From: JABCPO02 sp963546185
Lineage (GTDB): Bacteria > Bacillota > Clostridia > TANB77 > CAG-508
Length of the DNA stretch: 8,442 nucleotides
Direction: 5' to 3'
NCBI GenBank assembly: GCA_963546185.1
Contig: CAUULU010000041.1
Span: forward strand, 1-8,442
Shown: positions 1 through 7,358 of the stretch, piece by piece
Position numbering within the stretch: the first letter of the stretch is position 1
Layout of the letters: every line of letters begins with the position of its first letter
The notes under the pieces: generated by a model
The model's input: the letters and a program-made list of their open reading frames with translations, nothing else
What the model was told of the DNA's origin: nothing
Database searches by the model: none
Translations under genes and position numbers: made by a program

Positions 1-7
1 AAGATGA

Positions 8-13
8 TATAAT
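8..13 (+). promoter_or_regulatory. Extended -10 promoter element for the first gene
   Basis: A perfect TATAAT lies at 8-13, preceded by TGA at 5-7, which gives the extended -10 form TGN-TATAAT. It is 33 bases before the ATG at 47, a reasonable distance for a short leader. The -35 position falls outside the window and cannot be checked. In such AT-rich DNA TATAAT can occur by chance, but the TGN extension and the placement favour a real promoter. Confidence 0.5.
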
Positions 14-46
14 AACTATGTAATATTAAATTTTATGAGGTGTAGA

Positions 47-298
47 ATGGAAAAGTATTTCTTAATTAGAAACAGAAGAGTTGTTAAAGCAATATTTAAT
101 GATTCAAGAATAAGGCTAGCAGACTTAGCATATGAATATATTGATGGAGAATGGGAAAAAATAAGTCCAAATGTTGTAAATGATAGATTAATGGGATATG
201 ATTCTACAGAAACAACAGGTTCTAAAATAGGTAATTCAGAAGTAATAGAAGAGATAAGAGAGATTCCAGCAGATGAGATTAATGAATATTTAAAATAG
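47..298 (+). CDS. Small hypothetical protein, 83 aa
   Basis: I do not recognise a family. The likely start is the ATG at 47, because GAGGTG at 37-42 is a good ribosome binding site 4 bases upstream. An in-frame ATG at 35 overlaps that site and would add four unlikely residues (MRCR). The protein begins MEKYFLIRNRRVVKAIF and is charged and soluble, with no signal peptide or membrane segment. It has a basic N-terminus and an acidic C-terminus rich in Glu and Ile (EVIEEIREIPADEINEYL) that looks helical. It ends with TAG, 25 bases before the GNAT acetyltransferase, so the two are probably co-transcribed. Function is unknown. It contains no CGG codon. Confidence 0.7.
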   Translation: MEKYFLIRNRRVVKAIFNDSRIRLADLAYEYIDGEWEKISPNVVNDRLMGYDSTETTGSKIGNSEVIEEIREIPADEINEYLK

Positions 299-323
299 TT
301 ATAATAATTTATAGGAGGGACTT

Positions 324-866
324 ATGGAATTTAAAGTAGATGACAATATTGTTCTAAAAAGTTTTTCTGTAGATGATACAGAAGAAAGATATGATATTAT
401 TGATAAAAATAGAGAGTTTTTGAAAAAATGGCTTGGATGCCTTGATTTTTATCATAGTAAACAAGATGTAATTGATTTTACACAGGTGTGCTTAAATAAT
501 GAAAAAAATAATATATCATTACCATTAGCAATATATTATAATGGAAAATTTGCAGGTAGTATTGAACTTAAAGATTTAGATTTTAGAAATAAGAAAACAG
601 AAATAGGTTACTGGCTTGCAAAAGAATTTACAGGAAAAGGAATTATGGTAAAAAATACAAAGTTTATGATAGATTATGCATTTAATGAATTAGATTTAAA
701 TAGGGTAAGTATTTTAACAGCTACAGAAAACTATGCAAGTCAAGCAATACCAGAAAAGTTAGGATTTACTAGAGAAGGCTTGATTGAAGATAATGAATGT
801 CTTTATGGTAAATTCTTAGATAACTATATTTATGGAATGACTAAAGAAAAGTGGAATGGTAAATAA
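324..866 (+). CDS. GNAT N-acetyltransferase, RimJ/RimL type
   Basis: This is a predicted acetyl-CoA-dependent N-acetyltransferase of the RimL-like GNAT subfamily, which acetylates N-termini of ribosomal proteins or small amines; the substrate cannot be told from sequence. Its 180 residues are the usual length. The N-terminus has LKSFSVDDTEERYDIIDKN, as in RimL relatives. The core has IGYWLAKEFTGKGIM, the acetyl-CoA pyrophosphate-binding loop, where the usual QGKGI is TGKGI. It is followed by LNRVSILTATENYASQAIPEKLGF, shown here as two family motifs: the NRV strand and the IPEKLGF helix near the C-terminus. AGGAGGG at 313-319 is a strong ribosome binding site 4 bases before the ATG. The gene reads in one frame and uses the tetramer CTT-GGA normally near 432, without an inserted C, which makes it a useful control for the shift sites elsewhere. 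The stop codon lies inside the following terminator. Confidence 0.88.
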   Translation: MEFKVDDNIVLKSFSVDDTEERYDIIDKNREFLKKWLGCLDFYHSKQDVIDFTQVCLNNEKNNISLPLAIYYNGKFAGSIELKDLDFRNKKTEIGYWLAKEFTGKGIMVKNTKFMIDYAFNELDLNRVSILTATENYASQAIPEKLGFTREGLIEDNECLYGKFLDNYIYGMTKEKWNGK

Positions 867-905
867 TGTAAAAGTTAAAATAATAGCTTTTACATTATTT
901 TTGTA
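861..905 (+). terminator. Rho-independent terminator after the GNAT gene
   Basis: A perfect 14-base inverted repeat pairs 861-874 with 887-900 across a 12-base loop. The left arm starts inside the last codon of the acetyltransferase and contains its TAA stop. The right arm ends in a T-rich run (ATTATTTTTG). The stem is AT-rich but long and exact. It separates the first two genes from the flavoprotein gene. Since both arms carry A/T runs it could work in both directions, though no - strand gene faces it. Confidence 0.75.
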
Positions 906-935
906 TATATAATAGTAAAAGTAAGTTATATAGTA

Positions 936-941
936 TATAAT
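936..941 (+). promoter_or_regulatory. Possible -10 element before the flavoprotein gene
   Basis: A TATAAT at 936-941 lies 29 bases before the ATG at 971, after the terminator, where a new promoter is expected. No good -35 box is visible 16-18 bases upstream, and another TATAAT at 908-913 is an equal candidate. The stretch is nearly all A and T, so chance matches are likely. Confidence 0.3.
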
Positions 942-970
942 AGAAAATGAAAAAATATATATGGAGAAAT

Positions 971-2284
971 ATGAAAGTAGCAATAATAGGTGGAGGGCCT
1001 GCCCGGAATAATGGCAGCAATATCAGCACTTAAGAATAATCATGAAGTTTGGTTATATGAAAAAAATCCTATTCTTTTAAAAAAGTTACTTATAACAGGT
1101 AAGGGAAGATGTAATATAACAAATGATATGGATATCCTTAAGTTTATAGACATGATTGAAAGTAATAAGAAGTTTATGTATAAGGCGTTTACAAGTTTTA
1201 CTAATAGAGATATTGTAAGTCTTTTAAATAGAAATGGGTTAGAAACAAAAGTAGAAAGAGGACGGAAGAATATTCCCTGTTACTGATAAATCAAAAGATG
1301 TTGCAGAAGCACTTATTTCAGAATTAAATAAGTATGGGAATACGCTGAGGTTAAACTTAAAAAATGCTGTGAAAAATATATCAGAATCTGATGGTAAAAT
1401 ATCTGTTTTAGATTCTAAAGGAGATACAAATATTTTTGATAAGTGTATAATTGCAACAGGAGGAAAGAGTTATCCTTTAACAGGAAGTACTGGAGACCGG
1501 ATATGAGTTTTCTAAAAAACTTCGGACATAATGTTGTACCAATATTTGGAGGACTTATTCCTTTTAATATTTATGATTCAGATAGTATAAAAAAGGTGCA
1601 AGGAATAACGCTTAAAAATGTAAATGTTAGTCTAATAATAGAAGAGGAAAAGGTATTAGAAGAATTTGGAGAGATACTATTTACACATTTTGGAATATCA
1701 GGACCTACAGTACTTAGAATATCAAGTAAATTATATAATTTAGTAGCTAAAAAGTACAAGATTAAGGGAGAGGATTTAAGAAAAACAGATAAATTAGAAG
1801 AAAAGTTAAATGAACTATTTAAAGAAAGAAAAATAGTTATTTCAATAGATTTAAAACCAGGACTTGAACTTGAAAAAGTAAAAAGAAGAATTGAAAGAGA
1901 TTTTGAGGAAAATATTAACAAGGAGATAAAAACGGTTATAAGGGGGCTGATGCCTGAAAGCTTTGGAGAAGTATTCCTTCAAAAACTTGGTATAGATGAA
2001 ACTAAGAAGATAAATATTATTACAAAAGAAGAAAGAAATATGATAATAACAGCTTTAAAAGATTTTAGAATAGAACTATTATCATATAGGGATATAAAAG
2101 AGGCGATAATAACACACCGGAGGAATTGATACAAAAGAAATTAATCCAAAAACAATGGAAAGCAAGATTGTTAAAAATATATATTTTGCAGGAGAGGTTA
2201 TAGATGTAGATGCATTAACAGGAGGATTTAACCTACAAATTGCATATTCTAGCCGGATATTTAGCAGGAATGCTAGAAGAATAG
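971..2284 (+). CDS. HI0933/YhiN-family flavoprotein, six +1 shifts
   Basis: This is a predicted FAD-binding protein of the HI0933 (YhiN/BaiN-like) NAD(P)/FAD-dependent oxidoreductase family. The start is the ATG at 971, with GGAG at 963-966. It opens with MKVAIIGGGPA and the GxGxxG FAD motif. Later landmarks are ERGGRIFPVTDKS, ATGGKSYPLTGSTGDGY, FTHFGISGPTVLRIS, the THGGI segment, NPKTMESKIV, YFAGEVIDVDALTGG and NLQIAYSSGYLAG, all typical of the family and in the right order. No single frame holds them. The reading frame changes at C1004, C1263, C1498, C1523, C2118 and C2254, each time at an in-frame CGG followed by A, and each time a +1 step gives GGA glycine (residues 12, 98, 176, 184, 382, 427). 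The joined product is about 435 residues, close to the family size, and ends at TAG 2282-2284. Triosephosphate isomerase follows after 57 bases. Ordinary decay would give mixed insertions, deletions and stops; here everything else is intact. Family assignment is firm. That all six sites are read through by recoding is inference. Confidence 0.88.
1001..1007 (+). other. +1 shift site 1: GCC-CGG-A (flavoprotein)
   Basis: GCC 1001-1003 is codon 11 of the flavoprotein. The in-frame CGG at 1004-1006 must be passed by skipping C1004 so that GGA 1005-1007 is read as the last glycine of the FAD motif GGGPAG, followed by IMAA. Without the shift, translation ends at a TAA about ten codons on. Confidence 0.85.
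1260..1266 (+). other. +1 shift site 2: GGA-CGG-A (flavoprotein)
   Basis: After GGA 1260-1262, skipping C1263 gives GGA 1264-1266 and restores KVERG-GRIFPVTDKS, the family's ERG(N/G)R(V/I)FP motif. Read straight, the frame ends at TGA 1284-1286. This is the only site whose preceding codon does not end in a pyrimidine. Confidence 0.85.
1495..1501 (+). other. +1 shift site 3: GAC-CGG-A (flavoprotein)
   Basis: After GAC 1495-1497, skipping C1498 gives GGA 1499-1501 and restores TGSTGDGYEF, a strongly conserved segment. Unshifted reading hits TGA two codons after GAC-CGG begins (CGG-ATA-TGA). The next shift site is only 25 bases downstream. Confidence 0.85.
1520..1526 (+). other. +1 shift site 4: CTT-CGG-A (flavoprotein)
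   Basis: After CTT 1520-1522, skipping C1523 gives GGA 1524-1526 and restores GYEFSKKL-GHNVVP, as in family members with KKLGH. Only eight codons separate it from site 3. Unshifted reading ends at CGG-ACA-TAA. Confidence 0.85.
2115..2121 (+). other. +1 shift site 5: CAC-CGG-A (flavoprotein)
   Basis: After CAC 2115-2117, skipping C2118 gives GGA 2119-2121 and restores EAIITH-GGIDTKEINPKTM, matching the conserved (T/H)(A/G)GG segment of the family. Unshifted reading ends at CGG-AGG-AAT-TGA. Confidence 0.85.
2251..2257 (+). other. +1 shift site 6: AGC-CGG-A (flavoprotein)
   Basis: After AGC 2251-2253, skipping C2254 gives GGA 2255-2257 and restores NLQIAYSS-GYLAGMLEE, the conserved C-terminal FAD-contacting helix, with a TAG stop at 2282-2284. 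Without the shift the reading frame runs on to a TAA near 2304 with an unrelated tail. Confidence 0.83.
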
Positions 2285-2341
2285 TAAAAAATAAAAAGGT
2301 TTAAAGTTTAAAATAAATTTAATAAATGAAAGAGGTAAATT

Positions 2342-3115
2342 ATGAAAAAGAAATATATAATGGGAAATTGGAAAATGAATATGCTTCCAGATGAAGCAGC
2401 AAAATACATGGAAGGTATAAATAGATTAACAACAATGTTAAAAGGAAAAGAAGATGTAAGAAAAATAGTACTTTTTGTACCATCAGTAGATTACTATATT
2501 GCAAACTTAATGAAAGAAGAACAAATATATGTAGGACTTCAAAATATGTATTTTAAAGACAAAGGAGCATATACAGGAGAAATATCATATGAAATGGTAA
2601 AAGCATTAAATGCAGAACATGTACTTGTAGGACATTCAGAAAGAAGAGAAATATTTAAAGAAGATGATAGCATAATTAATGAAAAGGTAAAAGCTGGATT
2701 AAATAATGGTATAAAAGTTGTGTTATGTGTTGGAGAAAGTGAAGAAACATATAATGAAGGGAAAACAAAAGAATTTGTAGAAAACCAAATAGTAAAAGCT
2801 TTAGAAGGTATTTCAAAAGAAAATATATCAAATGAAGAAGATCTAATAATAGCATATGAACCAATCTGGGCAATAGGAACAGGTAAAGTTTGTAGCAGTG
2901 ATGATGCAGATAATATGTGCAGAGTTATAAGAGATAAGGTGAAAGAAATATTAGATATTGATGTTCCAGTATTATATGGTGGAAGTGTAAATGAACAAAA
3001 CTCAAATGAAATATTATTAAAAGAAAATATTGATGGAGTATTAGTAGGAGGGGCAAGTTTAGATCCAGAAAAATTTGCTAAAATAATATATTCAGGACAT
3101 AAATTAGGAGAATAG
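2342..3115 (+). CDS. tpiA: Triosephosphate isomerase
   Basis: The enzyme interconverts dihydroxyacetone phosphate and glyceraldehyde 3-phosphate in glycolysis, in the cytoplasm. Its 257 residues are slightly above the usual 250. All signature parts are visible: GNWKMN with the substrate-binding lysine (K11), GHSERR with the electrophilic histidine (H98), AYEPIWAIGTGK with the catalytic glutamate (E173) and flexible loop 6, then LYGGSV and GVLVGGASL, which form the phosphate-binding end. AGAGGT at 2331-2336 is the ribosome binding site, 5 bases before the ATG. It lies 57 bases after the flavoprotein without a clear terminator, so it may be co-transcribed with it. Unlike that neighbour it reads cleanly in one frame and contains no CGG triplet at all. 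Confidence 0.97.
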   Translation: MKKKYIMGNWKMNMLPDEAAKYMEGINRLTTMLKGKEDVRKIVLFVPSVDYYIANLMKEEQIYVGLQNMYFKDKGAYTGEISYEMVKALNAEHVLVGHSERREIFKEDDSIINEKVKAGLNNGIKVVLCVGESEETYNEGKTKEFVENQIVKALEGISKENISNEEDLIIAYEPIWAIGTGKVCSSDDADNMCRVIRDKVKEILDIDVPVLYGGSVNEQNSNEILLKENIDGVLVGGASLDPEKFAKIIYSGHKLGE

Positions 3116-3127
3116 TATAAAAATTAG

Positions 3128-4117
3128 ATGAGAAACAAAGAAACTGACAAAGCTTTAGAAATAGCAAGTCAAATTCAAGAATTAATTTATTATATAATAC
3201 CGGAAAAATGGAAGAATATTGAATTATATATAAGTATGCCAGATTCTAGAATAAGAAAAGGAGAATTATTCTTCTATTATTTACCAAATAGTATATTTAA
3301 AAGACAGTATATAAATTGTTATGAAGTACCATATATGTTTAATATATCAGAAAAAGAATATTCAGATATAATGTCAAAACTATATAATAAGTTTATGATT
3401 TTAAAAGAAGAATTGAATAAAAATAATAGACAGATAGAAGAAATTTATGTACATATAACAAAAGAAAAATATGTGTATGAAATAGCTACAGATAATGTAA
3501 GACTAAGAAAAGAAAATATTGAAAGAAATATGTTAAATCTTTTTAGTTCATATGAAAATCATATAATATGGAGATATTTAAATTTAAATATACTTCCAGA
3601 GGATAAAAAAGAAAAAAATATTATAACAAGATATTTAAATACAGTATTTCCAAATTTAGAAAATGAAAAAATAAGTTTTGATATAATTGATGAAAATATA
3701 AAAAGTATAGTTGATTTTGAAAAAATACTTACAGTAGAAGAAGCTATTGCAAGAAGTATTTATGAGAATAAGAAGAAAGAAAAAAAGAAAAAAGAAGAAT
3801 TATTTGATGACTATAATGAAGAAAATTTAGAAAAAAATAATAAGAAAAGTTTGTTTAGCAATATATTTAATAAGTTTAATAAAAATGTTGAGGAAAATGA
3901 TGGTTATGAACTAGAAATAGAAAAAGAAAAATTTTTAGATATAAACAAACAGGATGAAGACTTAGAAAACTATATATTAGAAGATAATTCAGGATTATGG
4001 GATGAAGGAAATGTGGAATGGATTGATGATATAGATAGTTTAGAAGATAGTATTAAAGAAAAAAATGAGAAAAAAGTAAAAAAAGATAAAACAGAAGAAA
4101 AAGGATTATTTGATTAA
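3128..4117 (+). CDS. YezG/DUF600-like protein with charged tail
   Basis: Residues 1 to about 165 resemble the YezG (DUF600) family, whose members include immunity proteins of toxin systems in Bacillota. The clues, in order, are the N-terminal helix ending IIPEKWKNIELYI, the FFYYLPNS strand, an EVPYMFNISEKEYSD segment, the long helix KLYNKFMILKEEL and the family's closing SYENHIIWRYLNLNILP. The rest, to residue 329, is low-complexity and highly charged: a Lys-rich stretch near 210-225, then an acidic region with DIDSLEDSI. This tail is not part of YezG. No toxin gene is nearby, so an immunity role is not supported by context. The ribosome binding site is weak: the only GGAG, around 3108-3111, is distant. 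The stop overlaps the next start (TAATG), so the three genes 3128-6267 look translationally coupled. The family call is by recalled motif pattern; full function is unknown. Confidence 0.6.
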   Translation: MRNKETDKALEIASQIQELIYYIIPEKWKNIELYISMPDSRIRKGELFFYYLPNSIFKRQYINCYEVPYMFNISEKEYSDIMSKLYNKFMILKEELNKNNRQIEEIYVHITKEKYVYEIATDNVRLRKENIERNMLNLFSSYENHIIWRYLNLNILPEDKKEKNIITRYLNTVFPNLENEKISFDIIDENIKSIVDFEKILTVEEAIARSIYENKKKEKKKKEELFDDYNEENLEKNNKKSLFSNIFNKFNKNVEENDGYELEIEKEKFLDINKQDEDLENYILEDNSGLWDEGNVEWIDDIDSLEDSIKEKNEKKVKKDKTEEKGLFD

Positions 4118-4605
4118 TGGAAGGAATATTAATAACAGTAGCATTAGTACTACTTACAATTATTATAGCGATTGTATCATACATGGTATACAATATTAGA
4201 ATGGCAGGAATGGAAGTAAATGACTTTTGGGATTTTATAAAATCTACAGAAAAACTAAAAAAATTATATGCATTTAGTAAGATATATGAAAATTTAGATA
4301 TACAAGAACAGATAATATTTATAAAAGAAGCAGAACAAGTATTTTCAGCATTTGAAAAAGTACCAACAAAACTATGGGAAGATGAATATCAAAAATATAT
4401 GAAAGTATTAAATAGATATCAAAAAGAAAAATTAAAATATTGGAAAGTAAATGAAAAGATAAATAAGCAAAAATCAGCGGCAGGAATTCTTAATATTAGA
4501 TTAAGTACAATAGTTACAATATTATTAGCTATATATATAATTATACATGCAGTGAAAGATACAAAAATAATAGATGCAATTACTAAAATAGGAGAAATTA
4601 TATAA
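4117..4605 (+). CDS. Hypothetical two-pass membrane protein, 162 aa
   Basis: I do not recognise a family. Residues about 4-25 (ITVALVLLTIIIAIVSYMVY) form one membrane helix and about 130-147 (LSTIVTILLAIYIIIHAV) a second. Between them lies a soluble, helical, charged segment with LDIQEQIIFIKEAEQVF and a Lys/Tyr-rich YQKYMKVLNRYQKEKLKYWK, possibly a coiled coil. The ATG at 4117 overlaps the upstream stop, and its own TAA at 4603-4605 overlaps the next ATG, both as TAATG. That arrangement implies coupled translation and matched amounts, so it may act with the YezG-like protein and the glycosyltransferase. It contains the trinucleotide CGG only out of frame (GCG-GCA at 4477-4482) and needs no shift. 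Confidence 0.7.
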   Translation: MEGILITVALVLLTIIIAIVSYMVYNIRMAGMEVNDFWDFIKSTEKLKKLYAFSKIYENLDIQEQIIFIKEAEQVFSAFEKVPTKLWEDEYQKYMKVLNRYQKEKLKYWKVNEKINKQKSAAGILNIRLSTIVTILLAIYIIIHAVKDTKIIDAITKIGEII

Positions 4606-6267
4606 TGGAAGAATTGATTATAGATAAGAAAAAAGCATTAAAATATTTGATTATAATTATATTAATTCTTATAGGAATAAGAGTATATTTTGGATATCAA
4701 AAAGAAGACTTCTTTATGGATGAAACATTTTCATATACTTTAATGAATATGAAAGAAGGTGCAGGAATGATACAAACTGCACCTGAACTTAATAATACAT
4801 GGATATCAGGTGATAAGATAAAAAATATGCTTACAGTAAGTACGGATGAAATTTTAAGATATGATACTGTATATTATAATCAAACACAAGATGTTCACCC
4901 ACCACTATATTATTTCTTGCTGCATACAGCAAGTGCATTAAGTTTTGGGAATTTTACTAAATGGACAGGAATAATTTTAAATATAATTATATTTGTAGGA
5001 ATATGTGCAGTATTATATATAATAGGTAAGAAAATATTTAAATCAACAATATGGGCACTTGTGTTAGTTGCAATTTATGGTGTTTCTACAGGAGGAGTGT
5101 TTAGCACAATATTTATAAGAATGTACGAACTTTTAATATTTTTTGTACTATTATATTTAAATAAAGTTATAGATATATTAAAGAAAAATGTTATAGAAAA
5201 TGAGAGCATTAGTAAGAAAGATATAATAGAACTTATTACTATATTTGTATTTGGAATGCTTACACATTATCATTTTATAATAATTTCAGTTCTTATATCA
5301 GCAATACTATTCATAATAATGCTATTTAAAAAAGTTAAATTATCAAGAATATTAACATATGTTGGAATAAATATTTTAGGACTTTTAATATATAGTCTAA
5401 TATATCCAAGTTTTTACATACATATGTTTGGAACACATAGAGGAACAGAAAGTGCAGGTAATCTTTTAAATTTATCAGATTATGTAGATAGAATAAAAGA
5501 TACAATAAAAGTCTTTGATACTAATGTTTTTGCAGGTATTCGGACAGGTCATAATACCTATTATTATAGTGTTTATAGCACTTGCAGTGATTAAGAAAAT
5601 ATTAGAAAATGGATTTAAAAAAGTAGATAAAGATAAAGAAAAAGAAGAGATTAAAAATAATAATAGTAAAGGGTATGAAGATATAAATAAATATATAATA
5701 ATTATAATTAGTTTTATTATAATATCATACTTATTACTAATTGCTAAAATTGTACCATTTTTAAGTATAAGATATTTCTTGCTAATTGTACCAAGTATAT
5801 ATATTTTAATTACATATATATTTAAATTTGTGATGGAAACATTAGTAAAAAAAGATTTTTTTAGAATATCATTAGTAATACTAATAGTTTTAGGATATAT
5901 GGTAGTATCATTATCATCAGCAGAAAAAAATGAATTCTTGTATAAGGGAAGTAACAATATGTATAAGAATATAGAAAATACTGGTGTAAAAGATATAATG
6001 TATTATTATAAGAATTTTTATGAAGTAAATAATGATCTTCCAAGATATATTAATGGATATAATATATATTTTTCAGAAATAGATAAATTGGAAGAAAAAG
6101 ATAATAAGAGTATAGAAGAGATAAGAAAAAAAGAAAAAATTAATCTATTCTTACATAATAATGATTTAGATAAAATTGATAAAATTTTAAAGAGATTAAA
6201 TGGAGAATATAAGGTAATTAAAGAAAATAAAACTTTTTACGGTAAAATGTATTTGCTTTCAAGATAA
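4605..6267 (+). CDS. GT-C/GT39-like membrane glycosyltransferase, one +1 shift
   Basis: This is a predicted polytopic glycosyltransferase of the GT-C fold, related to the PMT/ArnT-like (GT39) group, which moves a sugar from a polyprenyl phosphate carrier onto an acceptor outside the membrane. After a first membrane helix (about residues 11-29) comes FMDETFSY with the D39-E40 pair expected to bind metal and donor in the first outer loop. DVHPPLYYFLLH around 96-107 is a hallmark of these proteins. Many hydrophobic helices follow, then a soluble end from about residue 450. The protein is split at C5541: frame one ends in TAA at 5592-5594 with an unrelated tail, and the other half, in the +1 frame, ends at TAA 6265-6267. 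Skipping C5541 gives FAGI-GQVIIPIIIVF, a continuous membrane helix, with glycine 313. The joined length is about 553 residues. The substrate and partner are unknown. Confidence 0.75.
5538..5544 (+). other. +1 shift site 7: ATT-CGG-A (glycosyltransferase)
   Basis: After ATT 5538-5540, skipping C5541 gives GGA 5542-5544 and joins NVFAGI to GQVIIPIIIVFIA without breaking the membrane helix. The hydrophobic region continues smoothly across the join, which is the main support; the glycine itself is less clearly conserved than at the other sites. Confidence 0.78.
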
Positions 6268-6281
6268 TTAATGAATTAAAT

Positions 6282-6310
6282 TTGAAAAATATCAAGAAAC
6301 ATGCTAAAAT
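6282..6310 (+). promoter_or_regulatory. SigA-type promoter for the stomatin (and rpoD) unit
   Basis: TTGAAA at 6282-6287 and TAAAAT at 6305-6310 are separated by exactly 17 bases. TGC at 6302-6304 adds an extended -10 element. The first base of transcription should fall near 6317, leaving a leader of about 33 bases to the ATG at 6350. As no clear terminator or promoter appears between the stomatin gene and rpoD, this promoter may also drive rpoD. Confidence 0.72.
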
Positions 6311-6349
6311 AGATATGAGATTATTGTATTTAGTAAAAAGGAGCAAATA

Positions 6350-7298
6350 ATGGAAGTATTAATTATCTTAGCAGTAATAATTGCAATTATATTAGTTGCA
6401 AGTATAAAAATAGTAAATCAAGCAGAAGTATATGTAATAGAAAGACTTGGTAAATTTAGTAGAGTAGCAAGACCAGGATTAACACTTATAATACCAGTAA
6501 TTGATAAAGTAAGAGCTGTAGTATCATTAAAAAAACAAATAATGGATATAAAACCACAAGAAGTTATAACAGTAGACAATGTATCTATAGCTATAGATAC
6601 AGTTGTTTTTTATCAAATAGTAGATCCTGTAATGGCAATATATGAAATAGAATCATTATCTTTAGGGATAGAAAATTTAGCAGTTTCAGCAATGAGAGAT
6701 GTTATAGGAAAGATGGAACTAGATGAAACATTTAGTTCAAGAGATAAGATAAATGCAAAACTAAGAAAAGTATTAGATGAAGCAACTATTTCATGGGGAT
6801 GTAATGTAGAAAAAGTAGAAATAAAAGAAATAAAGATTCCAAGAGATATACAAGAATCAATGGAAAAACAAATGAATGCAGAAAGAAATAAGAGAGCTGC
6901 ACTTCTTCAAGCAGAAGGAGAAAGACAATCAGCAATAACACTTGCAGAAGGTAGAAAACAAGCTAAAATTTTAGAAGCAGAAGCAGATAAAGAAGCACAA
7001 ATAAGAAGAGCTTTAGGGGAAGCAGAAGCTATAAAACAAATATCTGAAGCAGAAGCTAAAAAAATTGAAATGGTATATAATGCTATAAAAGCAGCAAGTC
7101 CAGATGATAAATTAGTACAACTAAAAGCATTAGAAACATTAAATGAAGTAGCCAAAGGTGATGCAAATAAAATATTTATACCGTTTGAAGCAACATCAGC
7201 ACTTCGGAACTTTAGGTGCACTTACAGATGTATTAAAAGATAGAAAAAAAGAAAAAGAAAATAACAAAGAAAAATTTAATCACAATAATAAAAAATAA
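6350..7298 (+). CDS. Stomatin/prohibitin (SPFH) protein, one +1 shift
   Basis: This is a membrane-anchored SPFH protein of the slipin/paraslipin (stomatin-like, HflK/C-related) type, which forms oligomeric membrane microdomain scaffolds. An N-terminal membrane helix (residues 2-20, IILAVIIAIILVASI) is followed by QAEVYVIERLGKFSRVARPGL, the classic start of the SPFH domain, then IPVIDKV, ITVDNVSIAIDTVVFYQI and RDVIGKMELDE. From about 190 to 245 it has an Ala/Glu-rich coiled coil with repeated AEAxK units. The C-terminal motif FIPFEATSALG is interrupted: ctt 7202-7204 precedes CGG-A, and a +1 step over C7205 restores GTLGALTDVLKDRKK and a stop at 7296-7298, about 315 residues in all. Read straight it would end at TAG 7243 with an unrelated tail. 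AAAGGAG at 6337-6343 is a strong ribosome binding site 6 bases before the start. The usual NfeD partner gene is not adjacent. Confidence 0.9.
7202..7208 (+). other. +1 shift site 8: CTT-CGG-A (stomatin)
   Basis: After CTT 7202-7204, skipping C7205 gives GGA 7206-7208 (Gly286) and restores FEATSAL-GTLGALTDVL, the conserved stomatin C-terminal motif usually seen as SALGALG. Unshifted reading gives a cysteine- and arginine-rich tail that does not match the family. Confidence 0.87.
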
Positions 7299-7347
7299 TA
7301 AAACATAAAAATATAAAAACACAAAACTCAAATAATGTAAATAAATA

Positions 7348-7353
7348 AAGGGG
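7348..7353 (+). promoter_or_regulatory. rpoD: Ribosome binding site of rpoD
   Basis: AAGGGG at 7348-7353, with five bases before the ATG at 7359, fixes the sigma factor start. The 60 bases between the stomatin stop and this start are almost all A and T and show no convincing terminator or promoter. Confidence 0.7.
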
Positions 7354-7358
7354 TATAA

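Noticed and set aside
35..46. Upstream start at ATG 35 for the first gene
   Set aside because: GAGGTG at 37-42 is a well-placed ribosome binding site for ATG 47 and would be inside the coding region otherwise.
1571..1921. Open frame on the - strand inside the flavoprotein
   Set aside because: It is a low-complexity Ser/Leu/Phe-rich mirror of an AT-rich gene with no ribosome binding site. The - strand frames near 2676, 5475, 5861 and 6907 are shadows of the same kind.
971..2284. The flavoprotein as a decaying pseudogene
   Set aside because: All six defects are identical (+1 at CGG-A giving Gly), the rest of the protein is intact with all family motifs, and the same defect occurs in essential rpoD.
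3200..3206. CGGA in the YezG-like gene as a further shift site
   Set aside because: It is out of the zero frame (CCG-GAA, Pro-Glu) and the protein continues normally. The same holds for ACG-GAT at 4842-4847.
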